The notes beneath the pieces are model-generated. The model worked only from the letters and a program-made list of their open reading frames with translations. It ran no database searches and was not told where the DNA came from. This document shows, piece by piece, positions 31,644-37,462 of a DNA stretch of 64,000 bases. Each line of letters starts with the position of its first letter. Within the stretch, counting starts at the first letter, position 1. A program made the position numbers and the translations under genes. The DNA comes from an uncultured beta proteobacterium. GTDB lineage: Bacteria > Pseudomonadota > Gammaproteobacteria > Burkholderiales > Burkholderiaceae_C. The stretch is from assembly GCA_903938815.1 (NCBI GenBank), contig CAJAES010000007.1, positions 35,327 through 99,326 of the forward strand. Direction: 5' to 3'.

Positions 31644-32531
31644 ATGCCCGAACCCATCGACCTGACCACGCTGCGCGTGGTCATCGCGGTGGCGGAGTGC
31701 GGCTCCATCAGCGCGGGCAGCCAGCGCGCCGACCTGGCGCTCGGCGCGGCCAGCGCGCGCATCGCGGCGCTGGAGGCCGCGCTGGGGGTGCCGCTGTTCG
31801 AGCGGAATTCGCGCGGCGTTCGCATCACGCCCGCCGGCCATGTGCTGGTGCAAAGAGGCCGCGAGCTGCTGGCCGACGCCGACCGGCTGGCCGTGGACCT
31901 GCGCGACCTGGCACTCGGCTTGCAGGGCAGCGTGCGCGTGCTGGCCAACGCCTCGGCCATGCTCGAGATCCTTCCCGAGCGGCTGGCGGGTTTCGGCCTG
32001 ACGCACCCGCTCATCCGGGTCGAGCTGGAGGAACGCAGCAGCCCGGACATCCCGCTGTCTGTGCTGGACGGCCGCGCCGACCTGGGCATCGTCGACATCG
32101 CGCATCCGCTGCAGGGCCTTCGTTTCCAGGATCTGTTCACCGACACGCTGGTGCTCATCGTGCCGCGCGGCCATGCGCTGGCCGGCCGCGCCCGCGTGGA
32201 CTTCGAGTCGCTGCTCGCGCAGGACTTCGTCAGCCTGACCGACGGCAACGCGATCTCCGGCCGCCTGACGGCCGCGGCGCTGCAACTGGGCCAGACGCTG
32301 CGCATCCGTATCCAGATGCGCAGCTTCGATGCGGTGTGCCGCATGGTGGCGGCCGGCCTGGGCGTGGGCGTGCTGCCCGTCGAGGCCATCGCGCCGCAGC
32401 TTGCCAGCCTGCCCATCGTGGCCGTGCCCCTGGCCGACGCCTGGACGGCACGCACCCACCGGCTGGTGACGCGCGAGGCCGTGGAGATACCGCCGCAGGT
32501 GGCGGCGCTGCGGCAGGCTCTGCTGGCCTGA
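31644..32531 (+). CDS. LysR-family transcriptional regulator
   Basis: 295-residue regulator with an N-terminal winged helix (residues 5-65; ITPAGHVLVQRGRELL is the family end signature) and a two-lobed effector domain (about 90-290). It begins 3 bases after parC and points the same way as the enolase-superfamily, Bug and arylmalonate-decarboxylase-like genes that follow at 32674. LysR proteins usually act on neighbouring genes, so it probably senses a substrate or product of that cluster. It is not divergent from its likely targets, which is less common. Confidence 0.9.
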   Translation: MPEPIDLTTLRVVIAVAECGSISAGSQRADLALGAASARIAALEAALGVPLFERNSRGVRITPAGHVLVQRGRELLADADRLAVDLRDLALGLQGSVRVLANASAMLEILPERLAGFGLTHPLIRVELEERSSPDIPLSVLDGRADLGIVDIAHPLQGLRFQDLFTDTLVLIVPRGHALAGRARVDFESLLAQDFVSLTDGNAISGRLTAAALQLGQTLRIRIQMRSFDAVCRMVAAGLGVGVLPVEAIAPQLASLPIVAVPLADAWTARTHRLVTREAVEIPPQVAALRQALLA

Positions 32532-32542
32532 CCGCCGACCAC

Positions 32543-32587
32543 GGACCGGCGGACCGGCGGACCGGCGGACCGGCGGACCGGCGGACC
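32543..32587 (+). repeat. Tandem repeat, five 8-bp units GGACCGGC plus a partial sixth
   Basis: Five perfect head-to-tail copies of GGACCGGC (32543-32582) and a partial copy (32583-32587) occupy the gap between the LysR gene and the enolase-superfamily gene. No length change would alter a reading frame here, but the array lies where a promoter or operator for the downstream genes is expected. Confidence 0.9.
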
Positions 32588-32673
32588 ATGCCGCGGCCCT
32601 TCGCCATCCGCGAAACCCGCCTTCGCCGCATTGCCTTGCTTCGCAGCGGCGCGGCCCCTACGCTCGTGACCCC

Positions 32674-33828
32674 ATGAAGATCACCCGCGTCACCGCCACA
32701 CCCCTGAACCTGCCCATCGAGGTCGGCCAGGGCGCCCGCCGCAAGAGCACGTCACTGTCCATCTGCCTCGTCGACATCGAGACGGACACCGGCCTCGTGG
32801 GCACCGGCATGACCGCGATCACCGAGGAAGAGGTGGTCTCGGCCATCGTCAACGACGTCGCCGGCCACGCCCTGATCGGCGCCGACCCGCTGCGCCACGA
32901 ACATCTGTGGGAGCGCCTGTACTGGCTGCTGACGCCGCGCGGGCAGTCGGGCTATGCCAGCCATGCCATCGCCGCCATCGACCTGGCGCTCTGGGATCTG
33001 AAGGGCCAGGCGCTGGGCCAGCCCTGCTGGCGGCTGATGGGCGGCGCCCGGGCCCAGGTGCCGGTCTACGCGACGTTCGGTTTCGCGTTCTTCGACCGCG
33101 ATGAACTGGCCGCCGCTGGCGCCGACTGGGCCGCGCGCGGCTTCCAGCGCCTGAAGATGACGGTAGGCCACCACGCGCTGCAGCGGCGCGACGAGCCGCG
33201 CCCGCTGGCCGAGGTGATCGCCGAGGACGTGCAGCGCATCCGCGCCGTGCGCGATGCCGTCGGGCCCGACGTGCAGATCTTCATCGACGCCAACTGCAGC
33301 CTCGACTACTTCCATGCGCTGCAACTCGCCCAGCGGGTTCAGGAACTGGGCGTCACGTTCTTCGAGGAGCCGGTCAGCGGCAACGACATCGGCAACCTCG
33401 TCAAGCTGCGCGCGAAGACCGGCATTCCGCTGGCCGCCGGGCAGAACGAGGGCCTGGCCAGCCGCTTCCGCGACATGCTGGTGGCGCAGGCCGTGGACGT
33501 GGTGCAGCCCAATGCCTGCATCAGCGGCGGCTTCACGCAGTGCCTGCGCATCGCCGGCATGGCGCAGGCCTTCGGCACCATGTTCGCCAACGGCGGCGCC
33601 TGGCCGCACCACAACATGCACCTGCACGCGGGCCTGGCCAACGGCACGCTGGTTGAATACCACTCGGTCGCGGTGGACTGCTGCCGCCTGGTGTTCGATG
33701 ATCTGCCCGTGCCCGCCCAGGGCGTGCTGGCACTGCCCGAGACGCCTGGCCTGGGCTTCAGGCCCAACCGCGAACGCATCGCCGAACTGGCCCGTCGCCC
33801 GCTGTCGCGCGGCGTCGGCAAGGCCTGA
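32674..33828 (+). CDS. Mandelate racemase/muconate lactonizing enzyme family protein (enolase superfamily)
   Basis: 384-residue TIM-barrel enzyme of the enolase superfamily, which abstracts a proton next to a carboxylate. Metal ligands Asp205 (FIDANCS) and Glu231 or Glu232 (FFEEP) are visible. Other positions depart from mandelate racemase: KxK reads Lys161-Met-Thr163, the third ligand region reads AGQNEG (Gln257, Glu259), and the Asp of the His-Asp dyad is Asn280 (QPNACISGG); His312/His313 follow in WPHHNMHLH. It therefore belongs to a divergent subgroup of unknown reaction. A Bug protein and an arylmalonate-decarboxylase-like gene follow, suggesting a substituted malonate or an aryl/alkyl carboxylate as substrate. 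Confidence 0.85.
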   Translation: MKITRVTATPLNLPIEVGQGARRKSTSLSICLVDIETDTGLVGTGMTAITEEEVVSAIVNDVAGHALIGADPLRHEHLWERLYWLLTPRGQSGYASHAIAAIDLALWDLKGQALGQPCWRLMGGARAQVPVYATFGFAFFDRDELAAAGADWAARGFQRLKMTVGHHALQRRDEPRPLAEVIAEDVQRIRAVRDAVGPDVQIFIDANCSLDYFHALQLAQRVQELGVTFFEEPVSGNDIGNLVKLRAKTGIPLAAGQNEGLASRFRDMLVAQAVDVVQPNACISGGFTQCLRIAGMAQAFGTMFANGGAWPHHNMHLHAGLANGTLVEYHSVAVDCCRLVFDDLPVPAQGVLALPETPGLGFRPNRERIAELARRPLSRGVGKA

Positions 33829-33881
33829 TTCCAGAACGACACCGACCCCGACCCTGACAACGATCCCGAAGGAGACAACCC

Positions 33882-34856
33882 ATGACCCATCCCATCCAGC
33901 GCCGAGACTTCGTCATCGGCGGCGCGCTCGGCGGCCTCGGGCTCGGCACGGCCTGGGCCCAGGCCTTCCCGAGCAAGCCACTGCGCATCTTCGTCGGCTA
34001 CTCGGCCGGCGGCGGCGTGGATGCGATGGCGCGGCTGCTCGCCACCGGGCTGCAGGCGCAGCTGGGCCAGCAGGTCATCGTCGAAAACCGCGCGGGCGCC
34101 TCCGGCATGATCGCCGCCGAGGCGGTGTCCAAGTCGCCCGCCGACGGCTACACGCTCATGCTCGGCGAGACCGGGCTGCTGATCGCCAGCCTGTTGCGCG
34201 GCGGCCGCGGCATCGACCCGCTGAAAGTGCTGTCGCCGGTGGCCGGGCTCTTCGTGTCGCCGCTGGTCATCGTCGCGAACAACGATGTCCCCATCCGCAA
34301 CCCGAAGGAGCTGATGGCCGAGCTGAAGAAGCGGCCGGGCCATTACTCGTACGCCAGTTCCGGCATCGGCACCGTGCAGCATCTGGGCTTCGAGATGTTC
34401 AAGGGCGAGGCGGGGGCTTTCGTCGTGCACATCCCGTATCGCGGCGCGGCGCAGATCGTGCCCGACGTCATCGGGGGCCAGGTGCCGCTGGGCGTCGTGA
34501 GCGCCACGGCGGGCCTGTCGCAGGCCAAGGCCGGCAAGCTGCGCGCCGTGGCGATGATGAGCCCCGTGAAGCTGCCGGGCGGCGAGGACGTGCTGCCGCT
34601 GTCCGATGCCGTCCCGGGCTTCAGCGTGGCGCCGCGGCTGGCGCTGATGGCGCCCGCGGGCACGCCGGTGGATGTGGTCGAGCGCATCGGCGCCGCCGTG
34701 CGCGCCGTGCTGTCGTCGGCCGACACCGTGCAGTCCGCGCTGCGCCAGGGCGCCGTGGCGGCCTACATGCCTGCCGCCGAACTCGGGCCCGACCTGGCCC
34801 GTGAATCGGCAGCCTGGGCGAAGATCATCAAGGACCGCAAGATCACGGCGGAATGA
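33882..34856 (+). CDS. Bug/TctC-family periplasmic solute-binding protein
   Basis: 324-residue exported binding protein. The N-terminus QRRDFVIGGALGGLGLG resembles a twin-arginine signal, cleaved near AWA-QA. Bug features are KPLRIFVGYSAGGGVDAMAR, VIVENRAGASGMIAAEAV, and VHIPYRGAAQIVPDVIGGQ. A strong AAGGAGA precedes ATG 33882. It lies between the enolase-superfamily gene and the arylmalonate-decarboxylase-like gene, one base before the latter, so it probably captures the substrate that those enzymes process. No TctA/TctB genes are nearby. Confidence 0.92.
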   Translation: MTHPIQRRDFVIGGALGGLGLGTAWAQAFPSKPLRIFVGYSAGGGVDAMARLLATGLQAQLGQQVIVENRAGASGMIAAEAVSKSPADGYTLMLGETGLLIASLLRGGRGIDPLKVLSPVAGLFVSPLVIVANNDVPIRNPKELMAELKKRPGHYSYASSGIGTVQHLGFEMFKGEAGAFVVHIPYRGAAQIVPDVIGGQVPLGVVSATAGLSQAKAGKLRAVAMMSPVKLPGGEDVLPLSDAVPGFSVAPRLALMAPAGTPVDVVERIGAAVRAVLSSADTVQSALRQGAVAAYMPAAELGPDLARESAAWAKIIKDRKITAE

Positions 34857-34857
34857 C

Positions 34858-35583
34858 ATGACATCAGACAACCGGCCCTGCATCGGCCTCATCGTGCCTC
34901 CGGCCGCCGGCGAGGTGCCCGAGGACGCCCGCCATCTCTACGGCGACCGCATCCGCTTCATTGCGCGCGGGCTCGGCATCGGCGGCGTTTCGCCGGAAGG
35001 CTTCAAGCCGGTGATGCACCGCATCGTCGACCTGGCGCTCGAGCTTCGCGACGCCGGCGCGCAGGCCATCTCGATGATGGGCACCTCGATCAGCTTCTAT
35101 CGCGGCGCTGCGCTGACGGAGGAACTGCGCAACACCCTGCAGGACGCCACCGGGCTGCCCTGCACGACCATGAGCCATGCCGTGGTGCGGTCGCTGAAGG
35201 CGCTGGGCGTGCAGCGCGTGGCGGTGGCCACGTCCTACATCGACGAGCTCAACCAGCGGCTGGTGGATTACCTCACGCACGAGGGCCTGCAGGTGACGGC
35301 CATCCAGGGCATGGGCATCACGGGCGTGCGCGAGGTGGGTGAGGTGACGCCGCAGGCGCTGATCGATCTCGCGCAGACGGTGGTGAGTCGCGACACCAGC
35401 GCGCAGGGCGTCTTCATCTCCTGCGGCGGGCTCCTGACGCACGATGTGATCGAGCCGCTGGAGGCGCGCCTCGGGCTGCCCGCGACCGCCAGTTCACCGG
35501 CCGGCTTCTGGGATGTGATGAAAGTCGCAGGGCAGGACCCGCGCGCGGAAGGCTTCGGCCGCCTGTTTCGTCTCGGGACGTGA
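34858..35583 (+). CDS. Arylmalonate decarboxylase-like protein (Asp/Glu/hydantoin racemase superfamily)
   Basis: 241-residue cofactor-free enzyme. From memory it resembles arylmalonate decarboxylase of Bordetella over its full length: IGLIVPPAAGEVPEDAR, SMMGTSISFYRGAAL, LPCTTMSHAVVRSLKALG, ATSYIDELN, SCGGLLTHDVI and SSPAGFWDV. Active-site residues known there all have counterparts one number higher: Gly75, Thr76, Ser77, Tyr127, catalytic Cys189, Gly190. The position converted to Cys in engineered racemases is Gly75, so only one catalytic Cys is present, which favours decarboxylation over racemisation. The start ATG is one base after the Bug stop. Physiological substrate unknown; a 2-substituted malonate is inferred. 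Confidence 0.85.
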   Translation: MTSDNRPCIGLIVPPAAGEVPEDARHLYGDRIRFIARGLGIGGVSPEGFKPVMHRIVDLALELRDAGAQAISMMGTSISFYRGAALTEELRNTLQDATGLPCTTMSHAVVRSLKALGVQRVAVATSYIDELNQRLVDYLTHEGLQVTAIQGMGITGVREVGEVTPQALIDLAQTVVSRDTSAQGVFISCGGLLTHDVIEPLEARLGLPATASSPAGFWDVMKVAGQDPRAEGFGRLFRLGT

Positions 35584-35670
35584 CACCCTGCACGCGAGGG
35601 GCCCGCAGACGCGGGTGAACCATTGGTCTGCGGGGTGACGTGACGCCGGCCTGCGCCTAAGGTCCGGCTC

Positions 35671-36381
35671 ATGAACACGACATCACACCTCATCCGTGCC
35701 GCCGCCGCGGCCACCCTGGCCCTCGGCGCGCTCACGGCGCAGGCCGCCACGATGACGCTGTCCGGCTGGACCTGGGGCAACGGCAACGCCGTCCAGGCCA
35801 CCGCGCCCGCCTACAACGGGCATGCCGGCGGGTTCTCGGGCACGCTGAGCGGCGCGGTCGGTCTCGATGGCGCCATCCAGACCTACTGCGTGCAGCTGAA
35901 CCAGGTGTTCAACTGGAACATCGGCTACAACGACGTGAGCGTGGTGTCCGCCACCACCCACTTCGGCCCCGCCACCGGCAAGGCCGACCGCCTGGGCCGC
36001 CTGCTGAGCTACGTGCAGGATCAGAACCTGTTTGCCCTGGCGGCTGCGGGCTCGAAGGACAACCTGTCGACCTCGTTGCAACTCGCCATCTGGAACATCG
36101 TCTACGACACCGATGCCGACGTCCTCGCCCCGATGGCGGGAGGCATTTTCTCGGACAGCAGCGGGTTTGCCGCCCAGGCTACGGCCATGCTGAATTCGTC
36201 GAAGACCTGGATCAATTCGCTGGACCTGTGGGTTCTGGCAACGCCGTCCGCCCAGGATCAGCTGATCTGGCGCACCTCGGGAACGACGACAGGCCAGAGC
36301 GTCCCGGAGCCCGGCAGCCTGGCGCTGGCCGGCCTGGCCCTGGCTGGCCTGGTGCTCAGCGCCCGGCGCCGCCGCGCCTGA
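35671..36381 (+). CDS. PEP-CTERM sorting-domain protein, exported
   Basis: 236-residue protein with a signal peptide (to about AQA-AT, residue 25) and a C-terminal sorting signal: VPEPGSLAL (about 211), a hydrophobic helix, then the basic tail ARRRRA. Such proteins are cut by exosortase and are linked to exopolysaccharide matrices. The middle (YCVQLNQVFNW, LQLAIWNIVYDTDADVLAP) resembles other PEP-CTERM proteins of unknown role that contain a conserved cysteine and a WNI(V/L)YD motif. No exosortase gene is in the window. Its last 26 bases overlap the end of dsbB. Confidence 0.88.
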   Translation: MNTTSHLIRAAAAATLALGALTAQAATMTLSGWTWGNGNAVQATAPAYNGHAGGFSGTLSGAVGLDGAIQTYCVQLNQVFNWNIGYNDVSVVSATTHFGPATGKADRLGRLLSYVQDQNLFALAAAGSKDNLSTSLQLAIWNIVYDTDADVLAPMAGGIFSDSSGFAAQATAMLNSSKTWINSLDLWVLATPSAQDQLIWRTSGTTTGQSVPEPGSLALAGLALAGLVLSARRRRA

Positions 36382-36826
36382 GGTTCCAGGCCATCGCCAA
36401 GGCGGTGGCGACGAACAGCATGCCGCTCCAGGCCTCGTAGGGCAGGCCCCAGAGGTTGACCTTGGCCTCGGCGCACGACGCCATCGCCATGAAGACCTCG
36501 GGGTACGCCCCGTCCAGGCCGGTGGCCGCCATGATCTTGTCGGCCAGCGTGAGGTCACAGGATGCGCTGCTGGCCGCCACGAAGTGCTGCCACAGCGCGG
36601 CGGCGATGCCGCAACCCGCCAGCACCAGCGCCAGCGCGCTACCGGTGCGCGGCAGCGCCAGCCCCACGAGGCAGGCCGCCGCGATCGCGGTGAAGATCAG
36701 GCGCTGAAGCACGCACCAGGGGCAGGGCAGCATGCCCCATACCTGCTGCGTGAATACCGCGGCCCCCACGGCCGCGATCGAGCCGGCCGCCGTGACGGCC
36801 AGCACCACGCGTCGGTTCGGTCTCAT
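36356..36826 (-). CDS. dsbB: Disulfide bond formation protein B
   Basis: 156-residue inner-membrane protein that reoxidises DsbA and passes electrons to quinone. Four hydrophobic helices are evident. The first periplasmic pair is CPWC (about 35-38) and the second lies between Cys90 (SCDLTLADK) and Cys118 (SCAEAK). Length is normal. Its ATG lies inside the left copy of a 14-bp direct repeat that bounds a palindromic element separating it from ridA. Removing the element would recreate an ATGA overlap between the ridA stop and the dsbB start, so the two were probably once coupled. Confidence 0.93.
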   Translation of the reverse strand: MRPNRRVVLAVTAAGSIAAVGAAVFTQQVWGMLPCPWCVLQRLIFTAIAAACLVGLALPRTGSALALVLAGCGIAAALWQHFVAASSASCDLTLADKIMAATGLDGAYPEVFMAMASCAEAKVNLWGLPYEAWSGMLFVATALAMAWNLRRGGAGR

Positions 36827-36911
36827 TTCAGTACCGCCCGGCCGTTCCGAAGGTACTGAGCGCCCCCTTGGGGGGCCGCGAACGAAGTGAGCATGGGGGT
36901 CTCATTTCAGT
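36819..36911. repeat. Palindromic element bounded by a 14-bp direct repeat, between ridA and dsbB
   Basis: GGTCTCATTTCAGT occurs at 36819-36832 and again at 36898-36911. Between them are an 8-bp inverted repeat (TCAGTACC 36828-36835, GGTACTGA 36852-36859) and a hairpin GCCCCC-TTG-GGGGGC (36862-36876 region), then a segment ending in ATGGGGG. Read on the minus strand, each direct repeat carries TGAAATGAGACC: the right copy supplies the ridA stop, the left copy supplies the dsbB start. The layout looks like insertion of a 79-base element with target duplication. Confidence 0.8.
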
Positions 36912-37360
36912 TCGGCGATGAGTTCGATCTCGACGCAGGCGCCCATGGGCAGTTGCGCGACGCCGAAGGCACTGCGTGCATGCGCGCCCACCTGGGGGCC
37001 GAACACTTCGCTCAGCAGTTCCGAGCAGCCGTTCGTCACGAGGTGGTGCTCGGTGAAGGTGGGCGTGCTGTTCACGAGGCTGAGCACCTTCACGATGCGA
37101 GCCACCTGTTCGAGGTCGCCCACGGCCGCCTGCAGCGTGCCCATCAGGTCGATCGCGATGGCGCGGGCTGCAGCCTTGCCTTCTTCGGTGGCCATGGTCA
37201 GGCCGAGTTGGCCGACCCAGGGTTTGCCCTCCTGGCGGGCGATGTGGCCCGAAATGAAGACGAGCTTGCCCGTGCGGACGAAGGGCACATAGGCGGCTGC
37301 GGGCACGGCCACCGGGGGCAGTGAGATGCCCAGGGCCTGGAGGCGGGCTTGGACGGACAT
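36902..37360 (-). CDS. RidA-family protein (YjgF/YER057c/UK114)
   Basis: 152-residue protein of the RidA superfamily, whose best-known members hydrolyse reactive enamine/imine intermediates. It has the long form seen in many proteobacteria: LVFISGHIARQEGK, AIAIDLMGTLQAAVGDLEQVARIVKVLSLVNSTP (split in two segments here), then GAHARSAFGVAQLPMGACVEIELIAEL. The arginine of the substrate site is in HARSAFG. Start ATG 37360, with AAGG about 10 bases upstream. It precedes dsbB on the same strand. No partner enzyme is adjacent, so the imine source is unknown. Confidence 0.88.
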   Translation of the reverse strand: MSVQARLQALGISLPPVAVPAAAYVPFVRTGKLVFISGHIARQEGKPWVGQLGLTMATEEGKAAARAIAIDLMGTLQAAVGDLEQVARIVKVLSLVNSTPTFTEHHLVTNGCSELLSEVFGPQVGAHARSAFGVAQLPMGACVEIELIAELK

Positions 37361-37405
37361 GGCGATGGCCTTGGAATTGAGGGTTTCCCATGCTACACGG
37401 CGGCC

Positions 37406-37451
37406 TGCGGCGTCCCTCCGCCGGAGGGGGCGGCCCGGGTGCGGCGTCCCT
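37406..37451 (+). repeat. 12-bp direct repeat bracketing a hairpin upstream of comEC
   Basis: TGCGGCGTCCCT occurs at 37406-37417 and 37440-37451. Between them is a perfect hairpin CCCTCC-GCC-GGAGGG (37414-37428). The last T of the second copy is the first base of TAGACT (37451-37456), a possible -10 element 6 bases before the comEC ATG. Confidence 0.6.
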
Positions 37452-37462
37452 AGACTGGGTGC

